Shown one piece after another: positions 17,084-26,091 of a stretch of DNA of 64,000 bases. The stretch covers positions 1 to 64,000 of the forward strand of contig JADLDI010000133.1 in the NCBI GenBank assembly GCA_020846745.1. Direction: 5' to 3'. The stretch's first letter is position 1; every line of letters starts with the position of its first letter. The stretch is from Bryobacterales bacterium (GTDB lineage Bacteria; Acidobacteriota; Terriglobia; Bryobacterales; Bryobacteraceae). The notes beneath the pieces are model-generated. The model did not search any database. It had not been told where the DNA came from and worked only from the letters and a program-made list of their open reading frames with translations. Position numbers and translations under genes: made by a program.

Positions 17084-18470
17084 GTGGCTTCTATCGTTCT
17101 GCGCCCTTCTCGGTTACGGCCAGACATACGACTTAGTAATTCAGGGCGGCAGGGTGATAGATCCCGAGTCGTCGCTTGATGGTGTCCGCAACATCGGAAT
17201 CCGCGGTGGTTTGATTGCGACCGTGACTACACAGCCGCTGCAAGGTAAGCGTGCGATCAATGCCAAGGGCCTGGTGGTTGCGCCTGGCTTTATCGACCTG
17301 CACGCGCACGGGCAGGACTACGAAAATCATGCGCTGCAGGCACAAGACGGTGTTACGACAGCGCTTGAGTTGGAAATAGGCGCGGGCGACGTCGAGCGCT
17401 GGTATGCCGAACGGGAAGGCAAGCGCCTCATCAACTCGGGCGTCACCGTGGGCCACGTGCCCATCCGCATGCGGGTCCTGAAAGACCCGAACCCCGGCTT
17501 TGTGCCGTCGGGCGATGGCGCGCGGCGCGCGGCCACCGAAGAAGAGATCACGCTGATCAAGCGCGGCATCGAACAAGGTTTACAGCAGGGGGCGCTCGGC
17601 CTCGGGTTCGGCATCCAGTACACGCCTGCCGCGTCGCGCTGGGAGATCCTGGAGGCCTTCCGTGTGGCCGGGCGGTTCAAGGCGCCGGTGTTCGTTCATA
17701 TCCGGCACATGGGCCAGGCCACACCCGATGCGATGACGGCATTGGAAGAAGTGATCGCGGCCGCAGCGGTGACGGGCGCGCCGCTTCACGTTGTTCACAT
17801 CACCTCGAGTGGACTATCGCAGACTCCGCAACTGCTGCAAACGATCGCTGAGGCTCGTGCGCACGGGTTGGACGTGACGACGGAGTGCTATCCCTACAAC
17901 GCCGCCATGACCGAGTTGCAGTCCGCCATGTTCGACCCCGGCTGGCAGAAAGTCCTCGGCATCGGCTTCGACCGCCTGGAGTGGACCGCTACCGGCGAGC
18001 GTCTGAACGAAAGCACGTTTACGAAATATCGCAAGCAGGGCGGCATGGTGATCATGCATATGATCCCGGACCCGGTGGTGGAGCGCGCAGTATCCGAACC
18101 GGGCGTGATGATCGCTTCCGACGGCTACCTCCACAATGGCAAAGGTCACCCTCGCGGAGCGGGAACCTACGCGCGCGTGCTCGGTCTCTACGTCCGGCAG
18201 AAACAGACCATTCCCTTGATGGAAGCGGTCCGCAAGATGTCCCTACTCCCTGCCAATCGCGTCGGCCTCAAAAAGAAGGGACGCCTCCGCGTCGGCGCCG
18301 ATGCTGACCTCGCCATCTTCGACCCACAAACCGTCAGCGACCGCGCGACCTTTCAGCAACCCGCCGTCGCCAGCACCGGTATCCCGTGGGTGGTCGTCAA
18401 CGGCGTGCCGGTCGTCGCGGAAGGTCAACTTCAGCGAAACTTGTATCCCGGCAAAGCCGTCAAGAGGTAA
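17076..18470 (+). CDS. D-aminoacylase-like amidohydrolase
   Basis: A 464-residue amidohydrolase-superfamily protein with a signal peptide (MYKWLLSFCALLGYGQ). It matches the N-acyl-D-amino-acid deacylase layout: a small beta-sandwich (DLVIQGGRVIDPES), the metal loop PGFIDLHAHG, then VFVHIRHMGQ and HVVHITSSG histidines, ECYPYNAA, and the catalytic aspartate in MIASDGYLHN followed by HPRGAGTYARVLG. The bridging cysteine of D-aminoacylase (usually in a GNCG loop) is not obvious, so the substrate may differ from N-acyl-D-amino acids. It ends the four-gene cluster from 14165. Confidence 0.82.
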   Translation: MYKWLLSFCALLGYGQTYDLVIQGGRVIDPESSLDGVRNIGIRGGLIATVTTQPLQGKRAINAKGLVVAPGFIDLHAHGQDYENHALQAQDGVTTALELEIGAGDVERWYAEREGKRLINSGVTVGHVPIRMRVLKDPNPGFVPSGDGARRAATEEEITLIKRGIEQGLQQGALGLGFGIQYTPAASRWEILEAFRVAGRFKAPVFVHIRHMGQATPDAMTALEEVIAAAAVTGAPLHVVHITSSGLSQTPQLLQTIAEARAHGLDVTTECYPYNAAMTELQSAMFDPGWQKVLGIGFDRLEWTATGERLNESTFTKYRKQGGMVIMHMIPDPVVERAVSEPGVMIASDGYLHNGKGHPRGAGTYARVLGLYVRQKQTIPLMEAVRKMSLLPANRVGLKKKGRLRVGADADLAIFDPQTVSDRATFQQPAVASTGIPWVVVNGVPVVAEGQLQRNLYPGKAVKR

Positions 18471-18530
18471 ACAATCGGACATACCTCTCCGCTAAAATCG
18501 GAGGGTCGTTATTTCCTACGGAGGTTTGCA

Positions 18531-19361
18531 TTGCGAACACTGTTCGTCCTGATAGCCGGCATGTGTGTGTCCCTTGCCTGGGCCGAAGAGGTCCGGACCA
18601 AGGTTTCGGCCGGACCGGTGCAACTGCTGCGTGCGCGGGCGGCGAAGAAAGAATCGAAGGGCGCACGGTTTGCCTACGTTGCGCCTGACGAGCAGCACGT
18701 GTTGCCGTATGTGGTGGATGGCGAGAACTGGTATACGAGTTTCTACTTCATCAATCTCGAAACGTACCCGATCGGCGTAAGTTGTGAATTTGTGGGACAG
18801 GAGGGGTATGCGAAGTCGTTTAAGTTCGACATCGGCGACGGGGACGTTACGACGACTGATTTGCCGGCGAATGCAATCGACAACTTCCGCACGACGGGCG
18901 AGTCGTCGAAACAGCAAATCGGGTGGGCGTACTGCTCGAGCAATCCGCGAACAGACCGGTTTACGGTCCACGCGGTCATTCGGATGAAGGCCGGCGATGT
19001 AACCAGGGATATCAACATTCCCTTGCATCCGGATTGGGAGACGACCTTCTCCGTTCCTTTTCTCCGGGCGGGCGACGCGAAGTCGAATCTGATCCTGATC
19101 AACACCGATATCGAACTGTCAGCAACGTTCCGCATTTCTGTGTTTGACAGAAACGGGACGAAACTGATGGAGGGAACTCAGGTTCTGCAGCCCAGCGAGC
19201 AGCGGATAAGCTTGTTGGACGAGCTGTTTCCCGATTTGCAAATCGATGTCGGGGTTGTGACCGTTCAGAAGATCGACGGGACCGATTGGGTAACTGGGTC
19301 CATGTTGACCATCGGCGCCGGGGGACCGGTGTCGTTTCAGGGAGCTACGGCGATTAACTGA
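18531..19361 (+). CDS. Secreted protein of unknown function
   Basis: A 276-residue protein. The TTG start at 18531 is chosen because a strong GGAGGT lies at 18521-18526 and the reading gives a good signal peptide (RTLFVLIAGMCVSLAWAEE). The mature part alternates hydrophobic strands and looks like two beta-sandwich domains (about residues 55-160 and 165-276), with conserved-looking phrases WYTSFYFINLETYPIGVSC and SNLILINTDIELSATFRI that mirror each other, suggesting an internal duplication. Similar lone secreted proteins are common in acidobacteria. I do not recognise a named family. Confidence 0.65.
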   Translation: MRTLFVLIAGMCVSLAWAEEVRTKVSAGPVQLLRARAAKKESKGARFAYVAPDEQHVLPYVVDGENWYTSFYFINLETYPIGVSCEFVGQEGYAKSFKFDIGDGDVTTTDLPANAIDNFRTTGESSKQQIGWAYCSSNPRTDRFTVHAVIRMKAGDVTRDINIPLHPDWETTFSVPFLRAGDAKSNLILINTDIELSATFRISVFDRNGTKLMEGTQVLQPSEQRISLLDELFPDLQIDVGVVTVQKIDGTDWVTGSMLTIGAGGPVSFQGATAIN

Positions 19362-19544
19362 CAGTTCGGCTAGCCGCCCCGGGAGCGGTCGAGTGATGGG
19401 GCTGAGTGGTGGGGATTATCCCGCATCGGGAGTGAACTGCAAAGACGAGGCGGCGGAAATGACGATATCGTTTGCAGTACTTGCCGCTGCCACGCTGTGT
19501 GGCCAAGTGGCGCTTGTGAACGACGGGAGCAGGGAGACAGCGAA

Positions 19545-19967
19545 ATGAATGTGAAGCGGATCGTTCTGGGCGGTTTAATCGCGGGGCTGGTGCTGAACGT
19601 AGGGGAAGCGGTTCTTCACGCGGCCGTGCTGGGCGAGGCAACCACCAAGGCGTACGCGGCGCTGGGCGTGCCGTTGGCGCCCAATGGCTTGGCGCTCGCG
19701 CAGTTAGTACTGATGACGTTCGTCCACGGCATCATCGGTATGCTGCTCTACGCCTCGTTCGCGAGCGGATGCTGCAAGCCCGGGGTGAAACTGGCGGTGC
19801 AGGTCGGGTTGTTGCTCTGGGTGCTTTCGGTAGTGTACGGCGCCGTTTATCTGGGCGCCGGGTATCACGGACTGCTGCCGGCGAATCTTATTTGGACACC
19901 CGTGCTATGGGGGCTGGTGGAGTTTCCCTTGGCGATGGTGTGCGGGTCGCGAGTGAAGATACTCTAA
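19545..19967 (+). CDS. Small four-helix membrane protein
   Basis: A 140-residue protein with four predicted membrane segments (residues about 6-25, 50-68, 80-102, 112-130). ATG 19545 was chosen over an upstream in-frame ATG because AGGGAGA lies 6-12 bases ahead and the protein then starts directly at the first helix (MNVKRIVLGGLIAGLVLN). No catalytic motif is visible. It resembles generic DUF-type inner-membrane proteins with a conserved N-terminal NxxEAVLH pattern. Function unknown. Confidence 0.65.
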   Translation: MNVKRIVLGGLIAGLVLNVGEAVLHAAVLGEATTKAYAALGVPLAPNGLALAQLVLMTFVHGIIGMLLYASFASGCCKPGVKLAVQVGLLLWVLSVVYGAVYLGAGYHGLLPANLIWTPVLWGLVEFPLAMVCGSRVKIL

Positions 19968-19975
19968 CCCCCTGC

Positions 19976-21241
19976 TTAGTTGACCAGCGACTGGTACACC
20001 GCGGTGCTGTATTTGGTTTGTATGTCGGTACCATTCGGCATCAGTTGGATCATCAGCACCACCACCAGACGGCTCGCGGGGTCCACCTGGTAGGTCGTTC
20101 CGTAGGCTCCGCCCCAGCCGAACGCGCCGACTTCCGCAAGCCCGCTCGCTCCATAACGGTCGACGGACTGGAAGCCGAGACCAAACCCGAGTCCGTTGCT
20201 GGAATGAAGCGCGCCAACCTGATTGGTCCGCATGAGCTTCACGGTTCTGGGGCTAAGGATGCGAACCCCGTCGAGAGCGCCGCCGTTGCGGATCATTTCC
20301 AGGAACCGTGCATAATCGTGGGCAGTGGAGGTGAGCCCGGCGCCGCCCGCGAAACTGACCCGGGGCCCATCGACGTAGTGGCCTTGCCCACGGCTGCCTT
20401 CCTCGGCGCGGACGATTGTCCCATTCGGACCGGTGGCGTAAACGGCAGCCAGCCGGTTGCGTTCGGCGGACGGAATAAAGAAACGGGTGTTCTTCATGCC
20501 GAGGGGCTCGGTAATGCGCGTGCGGACAAACTGGTCGAGCGGCATGCCGGATGCCTTTTCGACCACACACCCGAGAATATCCGTGTTGTAGCCGTAAACA
20601 TAGGCCTCGCCAGGTTGGGCGACAAAGGGCAACGTTCCGAGGCGCTCCATCGTGACGCAGACGGGCTCGTTCTTGTCGGCCGTGTACCAGCCGTTTCCGG
20701 CGGCGGGGCCGAGACCCTTGGCTTCATATAGCGCGGAAATATGGGATTCCCGGCCGTAGGAGATCCCGGCCGTGTGCGTAAGCAGGTCCGTGATATTGAT
20801 CGCCCGCTTGGCGGGAACAACCCGCATAGCGCCAGAGTCGTCTTTCACCGCCACAGTAGTCTTCTTGAACGTCGGGATGAAGTCGCCGACCGCCTGTTGG
20901 AGACCGATCTTGCCTTCTTCGACCAGGATCAGAATCGCGGTGCTGGTGATCGCTTTCGATTGCGAGGCGATCCGGAATAGCGTATCGGTGGTCATCTTGC
21001 GGCCCGCTTCCTTGTCCGCCCAACCGTAGGCCTTCTCGTAAACGGGCTTGCCGTCCTGCAGAACAAGGCCGACCGCGCCCGCGATCTTGCCGTCACTCGA
21101 ATACTTCTCAAGCACGCTATCGACGCGCTTCAGGCGTTCGGGCGACAACCGCAGCGATTGCGGGGCGTGAGCGGGTGTTTGCGCAAGAATGGGGGCGGCC
21201 AGCAGGATGGCCGTCTGGCACAACCACAGCGATCTCTTCAT
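19976..21241 (-). CDS. Class C beta-lactamase-related serine hydrolase
   Basis: A 421-residue exported serine hydrolase of the penicillin-binding-protein-like family (PF00144). After a signal peptide (MKRSLWLCQTAILLAAPILAQ) come the nucleophile motif SQSK (in FRIASQSKAITS), the second motif YGYN (in YVYGYNTDILG), and a GWGGAYGT stretch in the position of the KTG/HxG triad. Family members are esterases, D-aminopeptidases or beta-lactamases; nothing visible here separates these, so an esterase is the safest reading. It is separated by nine bases from the end of the convergent membrane protein gene. Confidence 0.85.
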   Translation of the reverse strand: MKRSLWLCQTAILLAAPILAQTPAHAPQSLRLSPERLKRVDSVLEKYSSDGKIAGAVGLVLQDGKPVYEKAYGWADKEAGRKMTTDTLFRIASQSKAITSTAILILVEEGKIGLQQAVGDFIPTFKKTTVAVKDDSGAMRVVPAKRAINITDLLTHTAGISYGRESHISALYEAKGLGPAAGNGWYTADKNEPVCVTMERLGTLPFVAQPGEAYVYGYNTDILGCVVEKASGMPLDQFVRTRITEPLGMKNTRFFIPSAERNRLAAVYATGPNGTIVRAEEGSRGQGHYVDGPRVSFAGGAGLTSTAHDYARFLEMIRNGGALDGVRILSPRTVKLMRTNQVGALHSSNGLGFGLGFQSVDRYGASGLAEVGAFGWGGAYGTTYQVDPASRLVVVLMIQLMPNGTDIQTKYSTAVYQSLVN

Positions 21242-21391
21242 TTCGTCTTCCTCTGTTCCTTAGCTTGTTCAACCAAGAAAGAATTATCGCTCAGCCGAAC
21301 GTCGCTCTTCTCCAGTCCGTGCGGCCAGTGCGAGTGGTGCGGTGCGAGTGCCCTTGACTTCGGCGCCACATCGGCGCACTGTAGAGCAAAG

Positions 21392-21838
21392 ATGCGCGCG
21401 AACGCAGGCTTTCTACGCCGGGCGTGGCTACTGCTTTGTGCGGCGCTGGCGCTGCACGTGCTCGACGAGGCCACCACCGGGTTTCTCGATATCTACAATC
21501 CCACCGTCGCGAGTCTTCGCTCGACATTGGGTTGGTTCCCGATGCCGCAGTTCGCGTTCGGACCCTGGTTAACGGGGCTCTGCACCGGGGTGGTTTTGCT
21601 TTCGCTCCTTGGTTTGACCATCGACGGCCGCGCCCGTTGGGTTCGTCCTGCCGCCTGTCTGTTTGCCGGAATTATGATCTTGAACGCCCTGGGGCACACG
21701 CTTGGGACACTCTTCGGGCGGACGGTGGAATCCGTCCGGTTCACCGGACCCATGCCGGGATTCTACTCATCGCCCGTGATGTTCTGTGCGGCGGTGTACT
21801 TGCTATACAGTGTCCGGCGCTCGCAGCTACAGACGTAG
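21392..21838 (+). CDS. Small four-helix membrane protein with an N-terminal HxxDE motif
   Basis: A 148-residue membrane protein. The frame is open much further upstream, but the upstream part is low-quality sequence; ATG 21392 starts directly at the first helix. Four hydrophobic segments are visible (about 7-25, 49-70, 81-102, 124-143). The first helix carries HVLDEATTG, and GHTLGT occurs in the third, reminiscent of HXXEE-type membrane proteins of unknown function. Its 3' end overlaps the 3' end of the next, convergent gene by 12 bases. Confidence 0.6.
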   Translation: MRANAGFLRRAWLLLCAALALHVLDEATTGFLDIYNPTVASLRSTLGWFPMPQFAFGPWLTGLCTGVVLLSLLGLTIDGRARWVRPAACLFAGIMILNALGHTLGTLFGRTVESVRFTGPMPGFYSSPVMFCAAVYLLYSVRRSQLQT

Positions 21839-22333
21839 CTTTTGATGCTCGCCGGGGTCGGGACGCTGGCCCGTCGCCATCGCTTTCACCACACCGAACA
21901 GGTGCGTCACAATGCCGTTTGGAGCGTCCCAGTATTCAGCCCGATCGACTTCGATTTTCAGCAAAACGAGGTCCGGGTCGTCCAAGCCCTGCGGAAACCA
22001 CGTCCGGTAAAAGGGATTCCAAAGCTCCTCGGCCTTCGCACGGTCGTTAACCAGGCGTGCGCGGCCGGAAACGGAAACGTATACGTTGTCATCCGGTTTT
22101 GCAAAACTGACGTTTACCTGTTGATCGTGCGCCACTTCGGCAACTTTCTCGGTGGAGCGCCCAGTGAAAAACCACAGGTCGCCATCAAACTCGGACTGTT
22201 GCAGAGCCATGGGACGGCTCTGCAGGTACCCGCCCTCATGTACAGTAGTCAACATACAAAACTTGACGTCTTTCATGAGTGACCGTAATTTGTCGACCGC
22301 GTCTGTGTGGGAATAGTTATTTTTCGCGCTCAC
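21827..22333 (-). CDS. Pyridoxamine 5'-phosphate oxidase-like FMN-binding protein
   Basis: A 168-residue split-barrel protein of the general stress protein 26 / PPOX-like group. It shows the flavin-barrel landmarks VKFCMLTTVHEGGYLQSRPM, DGDLWFFTGRSTEK and NVSFAKPDDNVYVSVSG. Members bind FMN or F420 and act as small oxidoreductases, or have no assigned substrate. No leader, so it is cytosolic. It is divergent from the M48-like gene at 22465. Confidence 0.82.
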   Translation of the reverse strand: MSAKNNYSHTDAVDKLRSLMKDVKFCMLTTVHEGGYLQSRPMALQQSEFDGDLWFFTGRSTEKVAEVAHDQQVNVSFAKPDDNVYVSVSGRARLVNDRAKAEELWNPFYRTWFPQGLDDPDLVLLKIEVDRAEYWDAPNGIVTHLFGVVKAMATGQRPDPGEHQKLRL

Positions 22334-22464
22334 CCGGCAAGCCTCCGTGCGTTTGACACCGTTTCGTAGCCCGGAGTTACTTCGAGCAATACCTCTGGCA
22401 CTTCTCGGGAGAGAATAGCGAGCAAATTCCCACTACAATTTGTTAGACGGCTGGATTTTCGACA

Positions 22465-24144
22465 ATGCCAAGATTACTCGCGATTCTGATCTTCACCTCG
22501 GCTGCAGTTCTGGCTGCGGACTCAGACAAAAACGCGGCGCTGGAAACCATCATCGACAAGATCGCCGGACAGGAGCAGCAACTGCTGAACCGGCTGCAGC
22601 ACTTTTCACCGCTGGCAGAAACCTATATCCAGATCATGCAGCCGTCTGGCGAGGATGAACTCACCGTAAAGGACGATCAGTACTTCCTGGGGAAAGTGAA
22701 TCTGGGCAAAGGTGTTGATTTGGTGCCGTTTACGCCCGAACAAAAAGAGGGCAAGGCCTGGTTCCCTTTGTTTGTGTCGCGGCAGTTCCGGTTCTTGCCG
22801 CGTGGCTTTGCCCAGATGGCGCTGGTCGACAACGGCGGAATCGCGCGTTCACGATTCGATTTCACCTACGTCCGGCGCGAGTTCGTCGGCGAGATCCGTT
22901 GTCTGGTTTTCGATATCCTTCCTAAGAAAGAAGCGGGTCCGGGGCGATTTAAAGGGCGCATCTGGGCGGAAGACCAGGGCTTCAACATCGTGCGGTTCAG
23001 CGGAACCTACACGACGATGAAGAGCAAGGCGACCGAGTATTTTCATTTCAACAGTTGGCGCGTCCACACGGCGTCCGGCTGGCTGCCCGCGCTGATTTAT
23101 GTAGAAGAGTTGGACAAAGAATCGCCGCTTGCGGGTCACATGCTCTTCAAGGCCAAAGTGAATCTGTGGGGATATCAACCCCAGCGGTCCGACACCACCG
23201 ATGAGTTCACGAAGATTCTGGTGGAGGCCGAACAGGCGAAGGACAAGGCGGCCCCGGCGCGCTTAGACAGCGTGCAAGGCTGGCAGCGGCAGGCCGAAGT
23301 CAACATCATCGAGCGCATGGAAAAGGCCGGTTTGTTGGCGCCCGTGGGCGAGGTTGACCAGGTCTTAGAGACCGTGGTGAACAACATCCTGGTCACCAAC
23401 AACCTGCCTGACCCGGGCATCAAGTGCCGCGTGCTGCTGACCACACCGCTCGAATCGTTTGCCGTGAACAACACCATTGTGCTGAGCCGCGGGTTGATCG
23501 ATGTGCTGCCGGACGAAGCGAGCCTGGCGATGGTTCTGACGCGGGAACTGGCCCACATCGTGTTGGGTCACCAACTGGATACAAAGTATGCGTTCAACGA
23601 CCGGATCATGATCGACGACCATGAGATCCTCAAACGCTTCAACTTCCGCCGCGAGCCGAAACAACTGGAAGAAGCCGACGCGAAGGCGCTTGAACTGCTC
23701 GGCAAATCGCCCTATAAGGACAAGATGGACGGGCCGGGTCTCTTTTTGCGATCGGCGTTTCTGCTGGCGCCTCAGATGCCAAAGCTGTTCGGAGCGCAAT
23801 TGGGCAACAAGGTACCGCAAAGCGACGGTTTGACCCGCTTGACGGCTATTACCGACAAGGCGCCCACCATCCACCAGTCCGACCCAAACCAGATCGTGGC
23901 GCTACGGCTGGGCTCGCGGTTGATTCTCGACCCGTGGAGTAACGCATTGGAATTGAACAAATCGCCCACGCCGAAGTTCACCTCGGCGCGGGAGAAAATG
24001 CCGTTTGAGGTGGCGCCGCTGATGCTGCCGCTCAGCCGGCACGGAAAGACGGAAGTGGCCCAGCAGCAACAGGACGGTACTCCGGCGACATCCGCGGATG
24101 GCGTGCGCCCGCCAGAGCCTGCCAAACCGGCGCTGAAGCGATAA
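22465..24144 (+). CDS. Secreted M48-like protein with a degenerate zinc motif
   Basis: A 559-residue secreted protein (signal peptide ends near LAADS). Residues about 20-280 are an outer-membrane-lipoprotein-like beta domain (RFKGRIWAEDQGFNIVRFSG, YFHFNSWRVHTASGWLPA). Residues about 290-440 follow the M48 peptidase pattern: SFAVNNTIVLSRGLIDVL then TRELAHIVLGHQ. In active M48 enzymes this helix is HExxH; here the first histidine is arginine (RELAH), so zinc binding and proteolysis are probably lost. A later EEADAKALELL matches the family's third-ligand helix (ExxAD). The protein is therefore a likely pseudopeptidase, perhaps a scaffold or chaperone of the envelope. Confidence 0.75.
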   Translation: MPRLLAILIFTSAAVLAADSDKNAALETIIDKIAGQEQQLLNRLQHFSPLAETYIQIMQPSGEDELTVKDDQYFLGKVNLGKGVDLVPFTPEQKEGKAWFPLFVSRQFRFLPRGFAQMALVDNGGIARSRFDFTYVRREFVGEIRCLVFDILPKKEAGPGRFKGRIWAEDQGFNIVRFSGTYTTMKSKATEYFHFNSWRVHTASGWLPALIYVEELDKESPLAGHMLFKAKVNLWGYQPQRSDTTDEFTKILVEAEQAKDKAAPARLDSVQGWQRQAEVNIIERMEKAGLLAPVGEVDQVLETVVNNILVTNNLPDPGIKCRVLLTTPLESFAVNNTIVLSRGLIDVLPDEASLAMVLTRELAHIVLGHQLDTKYAFNDRIMIDDHEILKRFNFRREPKQLEEADAKALELLGKSPYKDKMDGPGLFLRSAFLLAPQMPKLFGAQLGNKVPQSDGLTRLTAITDKAPTIHQSDPNQIVALRLGSRLILDPWSNALELNKSPTPKFTSAREKMPFEVAPLMLPLSRHGKTEVAQQQQDGTPATSADGVRPPEPAKPALKR

Positions 24145-24157
24145 AGCGCGACTTAAC

Positions 24158-25339
24158 TTAATAAGCCAGCTGGAAGACGATCCTGACGGTTGCGATCTGG
24201 TCGACTGGCTGGCCATCTTGCCGGGCGGGCTTGAACCGGATCTGAGCCGCGGTGCGGAGCGCTTCTTCATCCAGGCCATGACCAAGTGCGCGTATGACGC
24301 GGAGAGGCTTCACGTTCCCGGCGGCGGCGAAAACGGCTTCAATCACCACTTCGCCTTCGATACGTTTCTGGCGACCCTCTTCCGTGTAGTTGGGCTTCGG
24401 CTTTGACGTGATCTCGACAGGTTCAAGCCGCGCCGTGGTTTGTGGTTTAGCTGGCGCCGCGTTTGGAGCCGACTCCTGTTTGGGGGCAAATCCGGTTTCA
24501 CGGACAGCGCGTGCCGCCGCAGGCGCCGGCGCGGAACTGGTTGGGGTTGAACCAAAGCCGGTCGCGACTACCTGGCCTTTGACAGGCTGACCGTTGGCGG
24601 CCGAACGTGGAGCGCTGTCGAACGCTCCGACCGATGCCGTTCGGCGTGTGTCGGACTGCGTGCGTGCCCCTTCGTGGCCGCCGAATGTGCCGGTCTGAAC
24701 ATCTGTGCGCGGACGGTTCATTGCGGCCTGTTGTGGCGGTTGACTGTCGAGGAGACCAGTCTTGACGGGAGCCGAAAGCCGCGCCGCGCCATTTGAGGAC
24801 GGCGACTGTGCGAGCAACCCGGTCTGGACGCTTCGACCCGGCGCCGGCGCTGATGTTGTAGCCGTGACTGCGGGCGGAAGCACATTAGTCCGAATTGCAG
24901 GCTTGGGGGCATCCGGTACCTGAATCATAGGCGCTTTCGGAGTCGCCTGTGGCGCCGGTTTGGTGTCCGGAATTCTCGGGATGTCCACCGCGGGCGGCGG
25001 AACTACCAGGGCATTCAGCTTCGGGGGCGGCGGCGGGAGCGCGAACTGCCGTGCCGGAGGCGGTGCGATTCTAACGATTCTGGGCGCTGGAGCCGGGTCC
25101 TTTCGAGGCGGCTTCGGCGCAACCAACCGTACGGCGAGGTCGCGCTGAACTTTTCCCGTAACAGCCGGAAAATACCACGGAACCGCAAGCGCGAAGGTGA
25201 TCGCAATCGAATGCAGTAAAGCACTTCCGGTAAACGAGCGCCAACCAGCCCGGCCGGCAGGAAGGACGTCGAACATCGTCGGTTCGTCACGATCGTCCCG
25301 CTCACGAACCGATTCCTGAGTGGATTCCCGCCCCGGCAT
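24158..25339 (-). CDS. TonB family energy-transducer protein
   Basis: A 393-residue protein with the TonB plan: a short cytoplasmic head, one membrane anchor (about residues 38-58), a long periplasmic proline/alanine/glutamine-rich linker (about 70-310), and a C-terminal TonB domain (about 315-393) with RQKRIEGEVVIEAVF and IRFKPARQDGQPV. It should couple the proton-motive force to outer-membrane receptors such as the TonB-dependent receptor at 45272. ATG 25339 has GAGG about eight bases ahead. It converges on the M48-like gene with 13 bases between stops. Confidence 0.88.
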   Translation of the reverse strand: MPGRESTQESVRERDDRDEPTMFDVLPAGRAGWRSFTGSALLHSIAITFALAVPWYFPAVTGKVQRDLAVRLVAPKPPRKDPAPAPRIVRIAPPPARQFALPPPPPKLNALVVPPPAVDIPRIPDTKPAPQATPKAPMIQVPDAPKPAIRTNVLPPAVTATTSAPAPGRSVQTGLLAQSPSSNGAARLSAPVKTGLLDSQPPQQAAMNRPRTDVQTGTFGGHEGARTQSDTRRTASVGAFDSAPRSAANGQPVKGQVVATGFGSTPTSSAPAPAAARAVRETGFAPKQESAPNAAPAKPQTTARLEPVEITSKPKPNYTEEGRQKRIEGEVVIEAVFAAAGNVKPLRVIRALGHGLDEEALRTAAQIRFKPARQDGQPVDQIATVRIVFQLAY

Positions 25340-25461
25340 TAGTCAAGCCTCATGTTACACGCAGGTGATCGACGGTACAATGCCTTTTCTTTAGAATAGG
25401 TTAGCACGAATCCTGCGGTTACGTTCGTAGTGCAATTCTTACGGCTGGTAGGTTTAGAAGA

Positions 25462-26064
25462 ATGTCATTGATTCTTGCATCGGCTTCGCCGCGGCGGGCG
25501 GAAATACTGCGGCGCGCCGGAATTGAGTTCGTCGTCCGGCCGGCGAATGTGGATGAAACCCGGCGGAGCGGCGAGAGTGCGGAGACCTACGTCTGCCGCT
25601 TGGCGCGCGCCAAGGCAGAGGCCAGTATCGGAGACTGCTTGGTGCTGGCGGCGGATACGACGGTGCGAGCCGGGAACGAAATCCTCGAGAAACCGGCCGA
25701 TACCGCCGACGCGGTGCGGATGCTGCGGCTGCTCGAGGGGCGGATGCATGACGTGCTCACAGGGCTCTGTTTGCGTGACGGCGACCGGTACCTGGTCGAA
25801 TACGAACTGACGCGTGTACACTTTCGCCCGATGACGGAGGAGGACATCGCTGAGTATGTGGCATCGGGCGAACCGATGGACAAGGCGGGCGCTTATGGAA
25901 TACAGGGGCTGGCTTCACGCTATATCGACCGGGTGGAAGGCTGTTACCTGAACGTCGTGGGGCTGCCGGTAGCCCACGTATGGTCGGCGTTGCGCAAATT
26001 CGCGCCCGAGCGGTATCAGCGCCATTCGGATCGCATTCACGCTTCCAAACACCACTTGGAATAG
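25462..26064 (+). CDS. maf: Maf family nucleotide pyrophosphatase
   Basis: A 200-residue Maf/YhdE-type protein that hydrolyses non-canonical or methylated nucleoside triphosphates (dTTP, UTP and related) to monophosphates, a house-cleaning role. It has the signature LILASASPRRAEILRRAG at the N-terminus, the AADTTVRAG catalytic aspartate region, LEGRMHDVLTG, and KAGAYGIQGLASRYIDRVEG, characteristic of the YhdE-type subfamily. Length is normal. The promoter of the following gene lies in its last bases and the gap after it. Confidence 0.93.
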   Translation: MSLILASASPRRAEILRRAGIEFVVRPANVDETRRSGESAETYVCRLARAKAEASIGDCLVLAADTTVRAGNEILEKPADTADAVRMLRLLEGRMHDVLTGLCLRDGDRYLVEYELTRVHFRPMTEEDIAEYVASGEPMDKAGAYGIQGLASRYIDRVEGCYLNVVGLPVAHVWSALRKFAPERYQRHSDRIHASKHHLE

Positions 26065-26083
26065 CCGTTTGTTGCTGTATAGT
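26056..26083 (+). promoter_or_regulatory. Sigma70-type promoter for a leaderless FAH gene
   Basis: TTGGAA (26056-26061), a 16-base spacer and TATAGT (26078-26083) precede the ATG at 26092 by eight bases, so the transcript should start about two bases before the ATG. No Shine-Dalgarno is present. The -35 box lies inside the end of maf. Confidence 0.5.
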
Positions 26084-26091
26084 TGAATGCT

